64,000 bases of DNA from Orychophragmus violaceus (GCA_030180135.1 CM058239.1:76515823-76579822), one strand, 5' to 3'; counted from the first letter of the stretch, positions 23,239 to 33,972 are shown. Made by a program: numbers and translations. The notes: a model not told the origin generated them from the letters alone.

Positions 23239-24912
23239 ATGAAAGGAATCAATATTGATGTAACCAGTCACGAGCTAAATGTCGACCCGACCTACAAACT
23301 GGTCAGGCAAAAGCATCGTAAACTTGGCCCAGAGCGAGCACAAGCCATCAATGACGAGGTTGATCGCCTACTAAAAATCGGAGCGATTGGAGAGGCTAAA
23401 TACCTCGACTGGCTCGTGAATCCCTTAGTGGTCAAGAAAAAGAATGGGAAATGGAGAGTCTACGTCGACTTTACAGACCTCAACAAGGCATGTCCAAAAG
23501 ACAGCTTTCCGCTCCCACACATCGACCGATTAGTCGAAGCCACCGCTGGTCACCAACTGCTATCCTTTATGGATGCCTTCTCTGGGTATAATCAGATACT
23601 GATGGACCCCGAGGACCTAGAAAAGATTTCGGTCATAAATGATCGAGGCACGTACTACTACAAAGTCATGCCTTTCGGGCTGAAGAACGCAAGAGCTACC
23701 TACCAACGCCTCGTCAACAAGATGTTCTCAGGGCTACTGGGTAAAACCATGGAAGTCTACATCGACGATATGTTGGTCAAATCTCTCAGGTGCGAGGACC
23801 ACATCCCCCAACTAAAATAATATTTCATCATTCTGAACAAATACGGAATGAAACTCAATCCAGCGAAGTGCACCTTCGGGGTCCCATCGGGAGAATTCCT
23901 AGGTTACTTGGTAACCGAAAGAGGGATCGAAGCGAACCCCAAACAGATCGCGACGTTCTTAGAGATGCAATCTCCCAAGACGACGCGAGAAGTCCAGCTT
24001 TTGACTGGCAAAATAGCTGCTCTGAATCGCTTCATATCGAGGTCGACTGACAAATGTCTACCCTTCTACCACCTCCTCAAAGCGAACAAAAAGTTCCTTT
24101 GGGACGAGAAGTGCGAAGAGGCATTCACCCTGCTCAAAGCGTACCTAAGCGAACCACCAATACTGGCAAAACCATTAGAAGGGGAACCCCTTTACCTCTA
24201 CTTAGTTGTCTCTCCAGTAGCGGTAAGCGGAGTCTTGGTTCGCGAGGCACAAAACGACCAGCGACCAGTATATTACATCAGCAAGACTTTAATCGATGCT
24301 GAAACGAGGTACCCCGCTATGGAAAAACTCGCACTAGCATTGGTCACATCAGCTCGAAAGCTTCAACCATACTTCCAATCGCACTCAATCGTAGTCATGA
24401 CCTCCCAACCACTAAGAACCATCCTCCACAGTCCAAACCAGGTAGGTCGACTGGTTAAATGGGCTATCGAACTCAGCGAATACGACATTGAGTTTAAAAT
24501 TCAAACATGCTTAACAACACAAGTATTGGCCGATTTCATAATTGAACTCCCACATACTCTCGACCTCGACCCGGCCTCTGCGAAGAGATGGAAGCTTCAC
24601 ATCAACGGTGCTTCCTCGAGGCAAGGATCTGAAGTCAGGGTAAAACTGGTATCTTCCACGGGAGAGGTACTGGAACAGTCATTTAGGCTAGGCTTCTCCG
24701 CGTCAAACAATGAAGCAGAATATGAAGGGTTGATAGCCGGGCTTAGACTAGCAATAGCGATAGGAGCTCGGGAAGTGGACGCTTTCAGCGACTCCCAGCT
24801 GGTCACAAGCCAGTACTATGGCGACTACGAAGCCAAAGACAAACGCATTGAAGCATACTTGCGAGTGGTTCACAGACTCGCTGATCAGATTGAGTTCTTC
24901 GATCTAACCTGA
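23239..24912 (+). pseudogene. TAT element reverse transcriptase with two RNase H domains
   Basis: RT in 23239-23820: VNPLVVKKKNGKWRVYVDFTDLNKACPKD, FMDAFSGYNQI, then the catalytic YIDDML (23758-23775). One stop (23818) separates it from 23848-24912, which has the thumb region GVPSGEFLGYLVTERGIE, a first RNase H (LYLVVSPVAVSGVLVRE, RYPAMEKLALAL) and a second one from about 24594: LHINGASSRQGS, NNEAEYEGLIAGL and DSQLV. In the second domain the expected first aspartate (normally FxDGAS) reads INGAS, so the catalytic set looks damaged. Role: copying element RNA to DNA in cytoplasmic particles. Confidence 0.92.
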
Positions 24913-25173
24913 ATCCCACGAGGCGAGAACACCGCAGCCGACGCCCTCGCCGCACTAGCATCGACATCAAAACCCAATATCAAAAGGATCATACCAGTCG
25001 AAGGGATCGAGAAACCAAGTATCGACATAGCCCTAAAAGCTCTATCCTTAAAAGAGGACGAGTATGTAGAAAAGGACGATGTCGACCAGTAGGCACCACA
25101 CAAGAAAACACGTCACGATGTCATCGAGATTGATGATGACATCGATCCCAGAAACGTTGTTTACATAGAAAAC

Positions 25174-26036
25174 GTGCCTGACGGACCTATCCAAACTGTA
25201 TCCGCTAGTCAAGGGTCTGATCCCGATGCTGGAAAAGACTGGAGAACTCCGATCATTCAGTACATCACCAACGGCGAGGTCCCTGACATTAAATGGGAAG
25301 CAAGAAAACTTAAAGCACAAAGTGCGAGGTACTGCATCACGGAAGGAGAACTCTTCAAAAGGAGCCTCTCTGGACCATATCTCAAATGCCTCGATGGCAA
25401 GCAAGCTCGAACCATGATCACACAGGCTCATGAGAGATCTTGCGGAAGTCATTCCGGAGGACGAGCTCTGGCAATACGGATCAAAAGAAAAGGCTTCTTC
25501 TGGCCGACCATGGCCGTCGAATGCGAGTCTTTTTCCAGCAAATGTGATAAATGCCAAAGACACGCCCCGATCATCCACCAACCAGCAGAGAAACTCTCTT
25601 CGATCTCATCGCCCTACCCGTTCATGCGATGGGGAATGAATATCGTGGGACCCTTGATCGCATTGGGTAAAAAGAAAGCTATGCACCTATTGGTCATGAC
25701 AGACTACTTTACCAAGTGGATCGAAGCAGAGTCATATCAACAAATCAAAGACGCTCACGTAAAAGAGTTCGTCTGGCGTAACATAATCTGCCGCCATGGA
25801 CTACCCCACGAGATCGTCACCGATAACGTACCCAGTTCATATCGAACACTTTCCAAACGTTTTGTAGAACTTGGAACATCAAGCAGACTTACTCAACGCC
25901 CCGTTACCCCCAAGGGAACGGTCTGGCGGAAGCAGCCAACAAATGGATTATGAACAACCTCAAGAAAAAGCTCGAAGAGTGCAAATCGAGCTGGAGCAAC
26001 GAACTCCCACCTGTACTATTGGCATACCGGACTACT
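25174..26036 (+). pseudogene. TAT element integrase (interrupted)
   Basis: Zinc-binding N-terminus: H-x-S-x-G-G (SCGSHSGGRAL) followed by CDKCQRHA. Catalytic core: MDIVGP-like segment (here MNIVGPL, with asparagine in place of the first catalytic aspartate), LLVMTDYFTKWIEAE, and GLPHEIVTDN for the second aspartate. A frameshift follows near 25850; NGLAEAANK-like residues (third, glutamate block) are readable near 25919-25945. The domain ends in LAYRTT at 26036, where the inverted LTR starts. The region 24913-25173, between RNase H and integrase, has a stop at 24910 and no separate domain. Confidence 0.87.
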
Positions 26037-26574
26037 TGTAAGATCTCAACTCGGTTTATCCAAAGATAGAAAGAGTTTTAGGGTTTGGAATTAGGGATTC
26101 TAAAAGAAGAATTTAAGAACGCGGTGAGATTTGGGAAGTTAGGGTTTGTAAGCCGGTATTTCCGAGATGGAAGCCGGTGAGGAATGGTTAGAAAGTCGCC
26201 GGAGAGAAATTAGGTTAAGAGTTTGCTCTAAAGTCTCTCAAGCGAAAAATATTAAGAAAAGCGTATCTATTGAATGAATATCGGGTTCCCTTATATAGGG
26301 TTACAAGTCGGTTTACACGAAAAAGGAAAATAAGATAAATACAGAATATTTCCTAGAATATCGCCTTTATCTTTAGTTGGAATATTTCCTTTTTCCGACT
26401 TTGGTGCGCGGCGCCTTTCATTCAACACCATCCTAACCCTAATGTAAGCCGGTCGCCTCAAGTTCGGTTTAACCTAAGTTTTACCGCCTTGGGCCTTATT
26501 CCCGACTTTCCATTTTGGGCCGACCTAAACTCATGAATAGGCCTTTTTAAGAAAGTGCTAATCTTGACTCTAAC
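26037..26574 (-). repeat. Inverted gypsy LTR (3' LTR of the truncated element)
   Basis: 538 bp; on the minus strand it starts TGTTAGAG and ends TTACA, and contains a TATA-like CCCTATATAAGGGAACCC (about 26290-26307). Plant LTR-like composition. No second copy is present in the window. Confidence 0.72.
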
Positions 26575-26849
26575 AATAAGCCCCCCCCCAGTGTGGCGAC
26601 TTCAAGTCGGCATTACGGGAAGTTAACTTGGTTTAAGAGATGATTTTTTGTAGGCCCATGGTTTATTGTCCCGCTAACCTCATTTTCTTTGAGGCCCATA
26701 CTTTCTTTGGGCTGCTCCATCCTGTCCTATTCCGGGCCGATCCGAATCTGTCGGTCGGTTCGGCCAAACCGAGATTGATTTTTGGTCTAATCACCGGTTA
26801 GGTTTGAAACACGAATCGTCGCCTTGGTAGTGGTGTGACTCGAGTTGTG

Positions 26850-27051
26850 CGCCGTCATTTTCATTATAAGTAGCGCTTTCTCTCGCTTCACACTCTTCAT
26901 TTTGCTCAAGAGAAGAAGTTTGGAAGGTAATCCTCTCCCTCGATATTTATTTTTCCGATTATCGCTCCGCCGCTGCTCCGTTCTAGGTTCTATAGCCTTT
27001 TAGATCGAACCTTTGTTTTTCTCTGTGTTCTTCGCTTGTTCTTCACTAGTC
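26850..27051 (+). promoter_or_regulatory. Candidate promoter and leader of the spliced transposon ORF
   Basis: TTATAAGTAG near 26865 is a TATA-like box, followed about 30 bp on by pyrimidine-rich sequence typical of a plant transcription start and then a leader to the ATG at 27052. It lies outside the inverted LTR, so the ORF appears to have its own promoter. Confidence 0.45.
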
Positions 27052-28810
27052 ATGTCTTTGATCCGTTGTTCAATGAGTAAAGACAAAGAAGTTGTTTCCG
27101 TCTCTTCTGCGGATGACTCTCTAAGTCGTCAGTCCATCGCCCCTACTCTCTCATCTTCGGACACTTCGTCCGACTTGAGGAATCATCCGGCTCATTTCGC
27201 AATTGAAGAGTTCCGTCGTCGTCGCGAGATATCCCGTCAGACTGATGCTGCCGAGAGTTCCGGTCGAGGAGATTTGATTATACCTCAGCTACGAGATTCT
27301 GACAATGAATACGGTATCGATATGGGTCAGGAAGGTTCCGAGGATGATGTCCCTTCTACGTTGTCGGCTGATCCTATGGACATGTTTGGTAACGCCGTCC
27401 AGACTAGGTCCAATGCCACCTCGATCAAGTCTATGCTCCAAGACTGCGGGGCGGATCCGAAGATCAGGATTATCATTCCCTTTCCACTTGACCGCCCTTG
27501 GAGTCCTCCGCCGGGATATATGACCCTCTACGAATCGTATTTTATTAATACCGACACGGGAGGTTGCCGTTGCTTGTTTCCGCTGCCTGATCTACTGATC
27601 TCGTACAGCCATCGTCGCGAAATTGCTATCTCTCAACTCTCAGCCGTTGCAGTTCGCCATATGGTTGGTCTTCTAGTGTTCGGAGCTGAAGCCAGTATTA
27701 CCATAACGGCACAGATCTTCGAAGAGATGACGTCGATTAACCGTATGAAGGCTACTAGCCCGGGATGTTTTGCGGTCAAATTTAAAAGCGGCAACCGTAT
27801 CTTGACAGACGCACCCAATAAGATAAACAATTGGCAACGATCCTACTTCTTTGTCGAATTGTCTTCTTTAGTTGTTCCTGACGAGCATAGGGAGCTTATC
27901 AGGACGTCTTGGAATACTGATTATGGTAGATGTCGTCCCAATTTTTCTATTTCCCGAACATAATAATTTACTTAATTCCTTTTTGTCTTTGCAGTGGATC
28001 ATCCTTTCTTGAAGCCGTACCCCGACAACTACTTTCCAATCCTTGAACAAATTCAGGCTCTCGGCTTACGCAAGTGGAAGGACCTTACTCGCGTGCGTAT
28101 CAGCAAGTCTCTCCCGTGGATTTCCGAAGGTTCGTTGCTCCGTTTTATGATAGGCGCATTTTGCTAGCCTTATGATTTTTGATTTCTTTCCCCTTTTTTT
28201 TGTTGCAGTGAAGTGGGATACCAAGGCGAAAGTTACACCCGATCAACTTGTGAAGCCGAAAAGGATGGGTAAGGTGCAAAGAATCGAATCGGTTGACTAC
28301 TCGAAGAAAATCTCGTCCAAATCTTCGTCCCCTGCGAAGCCGGTGAAGGAGAAGGACGTCTCTGTGTCGTTGCAAGGCGGGGAGCAGTTAGTTGATGCGG
28401 GAGATAGGCCGACTGTTCCTCAGTCTGTGACGGTTGCCCAATCGGAAGCCGCGGCCTCGATTCCCAAACTCCCGCCTAAGGTTCCGTTTAGGAAGCGGTC
28501 AGCGGAAGGTAGAGCGGACCAAGAGAAGTCGGCTAAGAAGGCCGCTGCAGCCAATAAAGCCACTGTAGCTGGTAAAGCTGATGGCTCTGATAAGGCGGCC
28601 GCCACTGATCCCGAGAAGATCCTGGATCCGTGGCGAAGAGATCGAGATATCAGGGATCCTTCGTATTCTTGTAATCTCAGCCATCGATTTGAGATCGACG
28701 GTTACAAAGGAGCGGTTATCAATCAAGTCACCTCAGCACAAATCGAGGTCGATAAGATTTGTTACGATCTTAAAATTTTAACCGTTGGCTGTCGACCAGA
28801 TCGACGGTAG
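27052..28810 (+). CDS. Three-exon transposon ORF (gypsy-type transposon family, PF04195-like)
   Basis: Predicted exons 27052-27925, 27995-28129 and 28209-28810, joined in frame by GT-AG introns (70 and 79 bp). Start MSLIRC at 27052; a serine/acid-rich N-terminus, then a conserved block YMTLYESYFINTDTGG, CLFPLPDLLISYSHRREIAI and NNWQRSYFFVEL, then DHPFLKPYP, KDLTRVRISKSLPWISEVKWD and a basic, lysine/alanine-rich tail. This pattern matches plant proteins annotated as putative gypsy-type transposon proteins; function is unknown. The frame is open over all three exons. The last 50 codons may belong to the TAT element behind the insertion. Confidence 0.65.
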
Positions 28811-29031
28811 ATGATGAAATCCTAATTAATTATCCTTCAGGAGCAGTCAACGCGCTAAAAAACTATTAGGAAAACGCACGCTCTCTACCTCGATCGTCCG
28901 ATCAAGACAGGATCTACGGTCAAGGAGAGGATAATCATTAGGACATCAGGGCCCGAGGCGCGCGTGCTTTTTCCCAAGAATGCCCACCGCCCATCAACCT
29001 CGACTCGTCGAGTTAATGGGCTAGGGGCTAT
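28811..29031 (+). other. TAT element 3' untranslated region and polypurine tract
   Basis: No coding frame. Ends with GGGCTAGGGGCTAT directly before the 3' LTR (29032), a polypurine-tract-like sequence. Confidence 0.6.
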
Positions 29032-29515
29032 TGTTGGTACTGGATTTCCCTCTAGGAAATCCGGCCCATAAACTACATAATTAAAAGCCCATAATCACGA
29101 GTCCAATTCACTAATTAACGGACGAGTCGATTATGGCCCAAGTCCCATTCGATTATAAGACGATGTAGGCCTAAATGGTCCGAGGCATGAAACGATCGAG
29201 CTCAAGCTCGATGGAAGACGATGTCGAAGAATAACGACCAGGTCGTTGTCCGTTATAACAATCTCTGCAAACCCAAGAGATCGTTACGAATGCGAGGCCG
29301 AAGAATCGGAACAAGAGGATCGAGGCTTGAAGGCTATTTAAAGAAGAGTAGAAGCTAATTCAATGTATTCCAACCCTAATCAAGAACACTTCGACTAGAA
29401 TAGCTCAAAACCTCTCTTTATATTCTTCTTTCGATTGTGTTAATTCGATCTTGACATTCAATCTTAATACATATCTTTGATTCATAGGAAAATCTATACC
29501 ATATTATATAAAAAG
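29032..29515 (+). repeat. TAT element 3' LTR
   Basis: Starts TGTTGGTACTGG; homologous to 19623-20110 with many substitutions (for example AAACGATCGAGC versus AAATAATCGAGC). Followed by GTAAT, the presumed target duplication. Confidence 0.85.
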
Positions 29516-29665
29516 TAATCATACCCAAAATCAGCTTCATCAAAATCACACTCATTCAAATCAGACAATACATGTAACTAAAGATACATATTTTATTCAA
29601 ACGGTTCAGAATCAAAGGGTTCAAACTCATAATCAGGCTCAAAATCAGACAATACACGATTTTAA

Positions 29666-30063
29666 AGAGGCTTACATTGAGGATTCATCGAGGCTACCCT
29701 CTGAGCTTGCGGATTCAAAGAGGCTGTCCTCTGAAGTTGAGGATTCGAAGAAGCTGCTCTCTGAGCTTGAGATTTGGTAGAAGGACCGTGACTTAGAGAT
29801 GTCTGTCGTGGAGACCTTGAGTCATTGTCGAAGAGTTGAGTCGGCGGTGGATACTAGCTGACATGCATCTGGGTTTGTGTCAGAGTGGGACGCCGTGGAG
29901 GTGAGCCGTCTGTCGCCGGAGTGAAGTTGTACTGTGGCGGTAGATTTGTGGGCCTAGTCTGGGTGGATGAGGAAGGCTATGCCTCGAAGGCGACATGTCC
30001 TCGCCCTCTAGCTCCTCTTCCTCTCCCTCGTCCTCTACCTCCTCTTCCTTTTGCTTTTGCCAT
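29666..30063 (-). pseudogene. CACTA TNPA-like gene, first exon
   Basis: Minus strand from ATG at 30063: MAKAKGRGGRGRGRGRG, an arginine/glycine-rich N-terminus common in this family, then repeats of the type AQRAASSNPQLQRTASLNPQ, ending at a GTAAGC donor at about 29665. The next exon begins at 19064, so the intron now contains the whole TAT element. In-frame stops (for example after HVAFEA near 29980) show decay. Confidence 0.72.
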
Positions 30064-30784
30064 CGGAGACTACTCGATTAGGGGTTTGACTGAGAGATCG
30101 AACAGAGAGATATACTGAGTTTGTTCGAGAGCGATTTAGACTGAGAGAGATCGTGTTAGGGTTGTGAGAGAGCGATTTAGACTGAGAGAGATCGGGTTAG
30201 GGTTGTGAGAGAAGAAGATCGATCGTGAGAGATCGATCGGAGAGAGAATGGATTAGAGACGACGATAGAGAAAGTTTCAGAATGAAATTAGGTTTAGAGT
30301 TCTCGACCCTTAGTCGATTTTGGGGAAAAAATCCTGGTTTAGAGAATTTTGGGCGGTTTAGAGAATTTTGGGCCAAATAATGGCCTGAAATATTGGAGGG
30401 CCTTTAAAATTTTTCACGGGCTTACAGATTTTTGGGCGAATAATGTTGGCGGTTTGCAAAATAATTACAGATTTTTGGGCGAATAATGGTTGCTAATTTG
30501 CGACTAACTTGTGACTAATCAGGGTATGGCGCAAAATTTAATCTGAAATTGCAAAATAATTACTTATACATTATGAAATAATACTTATACATTAAACATT
30601 ATGAATTTATAAATAATTATAACCATTAACAAATTATAAATAAACATAACATTAACCTTATAATTAAAACAAAAGGAAGATGTCATTGAATATTAAACAT
30701 AAACATTAGACATTATACAAACATTATACATCAAACTTTAACATACTCAATATTAAACAAAGTTGAAATAATTAGAACTCTGAA
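30064..30784. other. CACTA spacer between TNPA and TNPD remnants
   Basis: Begins with a purine-rich leader (30070-30300) containing GATCGATCG twice (30202, 30217) and a duplicated GACTGAGAGAGATCG-type segment (30139-30205), then AT-rich sequence with scattered GCGACTAA words near 30490. No coding frame seen. Confidence 0.6.
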
Positions 30785-31290
30785 ATACATAAATCAGTAC
30801 GGTTCTTCTCCATCGTCCGCTTCATCATCTTCATCGTCATCATCAGAAGATGATAGATTACACCAAAATTCGTCTTTTGGTTCTGCATCTCCGACGTCGT
30901 AATCGAGATTGATCGGGTTTTCGTGTTGTGCCAAATACTCAGGAACGAGATCTTCAACTGTAGTCATCATTACCGGATCATCATTTTCTTATTGCAAAAG
31001 AGTCAGTTCTTTGTTGACATATTCTCCTGAAATATTTCCAATCGGGTTGACTTTAACAACATTGAGCCAAAATTGCTTCGGTTTCTTCGTGTACGGATAC
31101 ATGATATAACAAACTTGCTCTGCTTGAGAGGCTGTGAAAATTAAAAATGTGGAAGTTATACTTGAGTATCTATGATATCCAAAGAGTAGTTAACAAGATA
31201 GAGACAATTTAATTTTCGTACCGAGAATAAATGGTTCGTATTTATTTAACTTTCTCGATACACGAACGTCTACAATGCCAGTTTTGCCTC
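30785..31290 (-). pseudogene. CACTA TNPD remnant, C-terminal DUF4216-like region
   Basis: Minus-strand exon at about 31290-31222 reads SRKLNKYEPFIL; after an intron (acceptor TTTTCACAG near 31130) it continues QAEQVCYIMYPYTKKPKQFWLNVVKVNPIG and ends in an acid tail (SSDDDDEDDEADDGEE) before a stop near 30788. This resembles the C-terminal DUF4216 part of plant TNPD proteins. The Transposase_21 catalytic part is absent, so the element is non-autonomous. One in-frame stop occurs near 30990. Confidence 0.72.
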
Positions 31291-31379
31291 TATTTTTCCT
31301 CAGTTTTTCTCAATATTATCGTCTTTATTTTGGTGTTTGTGTGGCTGAGGAGAAGTGATGAGCGTTCTTTGTATATATA

Positions 31380-31708
31380 GACTATTTTGCGACTATTTTG
31401 CGACTACCAATAGCAGTCGCAAAAATTAGGTATAAATTAGTTAGACCAAATTCGAAATAATAAAAACATGGGTTTGTACCGGTTTTTACGACTAAAAGGC
31501 AACCGGTTAGTAACCCGCCGAAAATAGTCGCTAATTTAGCGACTAACTAACGACTAATAACTTTCGGTCGCAATTTAGCGACTAAAGAGCGACTTTTCAC
31601 TATTAGTCGCAATATCAGTCGCAATTGAGTCGTTCGGTAGTCGCTAAATTTAGCGACTGTAAATTCAGTCGCAACTTGTAGTCGCAAAAAGCCTGTTTTC
31701 TTGTAGTG
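31380..31708. repeat. CACTA subterminal repeats and right terminal inverted repeat
   Basis: Copies of GCGACTA or its complement every 10-25 bp from 31387 to 31690, ending TTTTCTTGTAGTG at 31708 (inverted CACTACAAGAAAA). A TATA-like TATATATAG at 31372-31380 just inside may be the element promoter, reading leftwards. Confidence 0.92.
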
Positions 31709-31991
31709 TCGGCGCGGTGAGCTTCTCCGACTCACATCCACCGGCGGCGTGGAGATACTCTGGTAGCGACCTAAAAGAGTGTCTATGGCAAATCCGTTAT
31801 TTCTGCCCGGTTTGGAAGGTTCCCTTTTGGTTAATTAGGGTTGGTTTTTTACTTTGGTTCAGTTTGATTGTAATCCCAGTTATCCCCGGTTATGGATCGG
31901 TTACTTTAAATTATAATATATTAATTAAAAAAAAGAGTAAAAACATTTGAAGCGTTATCACATTGGAGGGAGACTTGTATTTATTGAGTTT

Positions 31992-32226
31992 TTTTTTGCT
32001 GATACAGATTATGAGAACTATTACAAGGACAATTTTACAAATAATACTACCTCCGTTCTACGAGAATCCATCAACGGTCATGATCAACTGCTCCACCTGC
32101 TCCTGAAAACTTCTTTATAAGCTTGCCTCCATTAATCTTGTAAAACTGCGCCTTCGAAGATTTGAACCCAGTACCTACCGGTGTAAAGCTTTAACCAATT
32201 GACCACTAGGCCACGGTTGCTTCACA
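31992..32226 (-). mobile_element. tRNA-derived SINE
   Basis: On the minus strand, near its 5' end: TGGCCTAGTGGTCAATTGG (A-box-like) and, about 35 bp on, GGGTTCAAATCTTC (B-box-like), the internal RNA polymerase III promoter of tRNA-derived SINEs. It ends in an A-run (T on the plus strand, 31989-31997). Target duplication TATTTATTGAGTTT is at 31978-31991; the second copy is split between 32228-32234 and 32739-32745 by the next element. Confidence 0.85.
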
Positions 32227-32234
32227 ATATTTAT

Positions 32235-32730
32235 CCTTGTTCGAAAATGCGGCCTCCGCGGCCGCCTAGGCGGCGAGAAGGCGGTCGGCGGCCGGGAGCC
32301 GCCGCGACTTCCTCCAAATCGGAGAAAAACTCAGTTGTTTCGAAAAAATCTGTTTTTGTATTCGTTTTGGTTAAAAACACGATTAGATTCAACTATATCT
32401 ATGATTTCTGGAAACAAATTGAATTAAAAACGGATGAAAATGATGTAAAAGATGAAGAAAATCCGACGGCTGCGTGTTTTAAGAGTTGTAGGAAAAAAAA
32501 TGAAAAAATGACACGTAGAGGTTTCGAACATGCGACCAAACATATATGTTTGAATTGCTCTGGCACTAGACTAACCAAGTTATTACGTTTTAGTTAACAA
32601 TATATTTTATATAACCACTAAAATTAGATAAAAGCAATAAAATTCCGTCCCGTATAATCCCCGACTTTTTTGCTAGGCGCTAGGCCCAGTTCGACCGTCC
32701 GACTAGCGCCTAGCGAATTTTCGAACATTG
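32235..32730. mobile_element. hAT-like MITE inserted in the SINE target duplication
   Basis: 496 bp flanked by the 8-bp duplication ATATTTAT (32227-32234, 32731-32738). Short inverted ends: CCTTGTTCGAAAATGCGG on the left, CAATGTTCGAAAATTCGC on the complement of the right. The GC-rich left part holds CGCCTAGGCGG and the right GCGCTAGGCG-type words. A 132-codon frame across the left end (32199-32597) has no recognised domain and is probably chance. Confidence 0.82.
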
Positions 32731-32814
32731 ATATTTATTGAGTTTACTTGGCCCATATTTGAATACTAAAATCAAATTCAGGGATGTTTGATCAGTTTTT
32801 TGGATACCATGGCT

Positions 32815-33102
32815 CCGTTCTTTTAGTAGACGCTGCGGCAACGTCCGCGGCACAAAATTATAAGGTCAGTGACTCATTAAATCAAGCTTCAGATTGGGTT
32901 CATGATGTGAGCGTCTGTCGCTGCCTTAAATAACTGCACAAAATGATTGATGTTTTGTCCGCTAGTAATTTTCAACGTCTGAAAAATGACCGGGAAAGAG
33001 ACGCAGCAGCAGGAATCAACAACAATGAAGAAGAGACATAAGAGAGATAATGCATTGGTGTTATGTTGTTGGACGCTGTTGCTGCGTCAGCTAAAAGAAC
33101 AG
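32815..33102. mobile_element. MITE with GTTCTTTTAG terminal inverted repeats (copy 1)
   Basis: Left end CCGTTCTTTTAGTAGACGC, right complement CTGTTCTTTTAGCTGACGC; about 20 bp of inverted repeat followed by GCGGCAACG-type words. No coding domain. The target duplication could not be fixed. A second member is at 58568-58834. Confidence 0.75.
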
Positions 33103-33873
33103 GGCATATCAGTTCTAAGGATATATAATGGATCGGGTATTGGGTCCACCGAATGGGTTTTGGTTAGAGCACTTGATCGCTTTCCCACCTACTTTCCTTG
33201 TATACTCACCAGCTTCTAGACAAAGCATGCACCTCTGACCACCTCGAGTGTACAAACCGAAAGCAGCAAATTAGCGCGACATGTGCATCTCTTATACCTT
33301 CGTCTTTCTTTAGTACATCGAGTTTTTACTTTTATCTATCAAATGCAGATACAAGGCACTGAGTAAGCATATCACAGGAAACATGGGCTTACGTTTGAAT
33401 AAGTTCTTATTATCGATTGATGGAAATAATATATGGACTAAACATATTTATTCCGCCTAAAAGGATTTCATATGAGGCCCATTCGTATGATACCAGGAAT
33501 CAGGCTGTCGTGGTAGCCTAGTTGCTGAGCCTCTTGGTTGTTAGTTACCACGCTGCCTTGCAACTTGTATGGACCACTCCCTCCTAGTTTTGCCTAATAA
33601 AGATCACTAGCATGAGTTCAATACTGGTTAGTTGTAACCTCTTTTCTCCTGACCACTCATTTTCTAATTCATCCCATATCTAGTAGCGTGGTCACATTAT
33701 TGAAACATGGAGCCTATAGTCGGGCGATCTAGGCTTTGAACACTTGGACCGATCTAGTCTTAAGTCTGTTGGATTTAAGATCTAGTTTTTTGCAAAAAAA
33801 TCATAGATAACAAGTGGTGACACGTGGATCGTTCTCCCCAAACACTATGTAATAAATAATATGATTAAGATAT
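33103..33873. other. Spacer, no gene seen
   Basis: Low-complexity and unassigned sequence with no coding frame of note. A short stretch near 33508 (GTGGTAGCCTAGTTG) resembles a SINE A-box but has no matching B-box. Confidence 0.5.
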
Positions 33874-33972
33874 TGTTATAATAATAATCATGATTTATCA
33901 TATCCACAAATATAAATAAAGATAAAAATATTATACTCGATGATGTAGGGGATTAATACTGAAGATAAAGAA

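Larger units (their letters stand above)
26037..28660 (-). mobile_element. Truncated 3' end of a second gypsy element, inverted, inside the TAT integrase
   Basis: An LTR on the minus strand, TGTTAGAGTC...GATCTTACA (26574 down to 26037), next to a polypurine tract (minus strand CACTGGGGGGGGG, 26577-26589). A spliced ORF (27052-28810) reads on the plus strand, that is antisense to this fragment's own direction, just inside its 3' LTR. Antisense ORFs between pol and the 3' LTR are known in some TAT-lineage elements. No second LTR and no copy of the CTACT flank was found on the right, so that junction (placed loosely near 28660) is unresolved. Confidence 0.6.
19623..29515 (+). mobile_element. TAT-type Ty3/gypsy retrotransposon, inserted in the CACTA TNPA intron
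   Basis: LTRs begin TGTTGGTACTGG at 19623 and 29032. Plus-strand Gag, protease, RT, a first RNase H, a second (archaeal-type) RNase H and integrase follow in gypsy order. Two RNase H domains are the hallmark of the TAT lineage. The flanks carry CTAAT (19618-19622) and GTAAT (29515-29519), a plausible target duplication with one change. The integrase is interrupted at 26037 by an inverted LTR fragment. Confidence 0.9.
16695..31708 (-). mobile_element. CACTA (En/Spm-type) DNA transposon, about 15 kb including nested insertions
   Basis: Begins CACTACAAGAAAACATACTT at 16695 and ends with the inverted counterpart at 31708; the target duplication is TCG (16692-16694 and 31709-31711). Subterminal regions are packed with TAGCGACTAA-type repeats. 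Transposase-like genes lie on the minus strand: a TNPD C-terminal remnant (30785-31290) and a TNPA-like gene (30063-17350). A TAT gypsy element (19623-29515) accounts for nearly 10 kb; the CACTA element alone is about 5.1 kb, most of TNPD being missing. Confidence 0.96.
15903..31935 (+). mobile_element. Putative LINE-like retroposon split by the CACTA element
   Basis: Two GC-richer pieces, 15903-16694 and 31709-31935, were contiguous before the CACTA insertion (TCG duplicated). The left piece has short plus-strand frames (15946-16338, 16308-16691) with arginine/glycine-rich translations and no recognised domain; the right piece ends with a short A-run (31927-31934) after a TTGATTGTAATCCC-type tail resembling plant LINE 3' ends. 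A weak pair of candidate target-site copies exists (near 15886 and 31934). Alternative: part of a host gene with untranslated sequence. Confidence 0.45.

Noticed and set aside
30202..30240. GATCGATCG repeated in the CACTA leader
   Set aside because: Pitch is 15 bp and the flanks differ from the 14-bp modules; not counted as a module pair.
33500..33620. SINE-like A-box word near 33508
   Set aside because: No B-box at the proper distance, no A-run and no target duplication seen.
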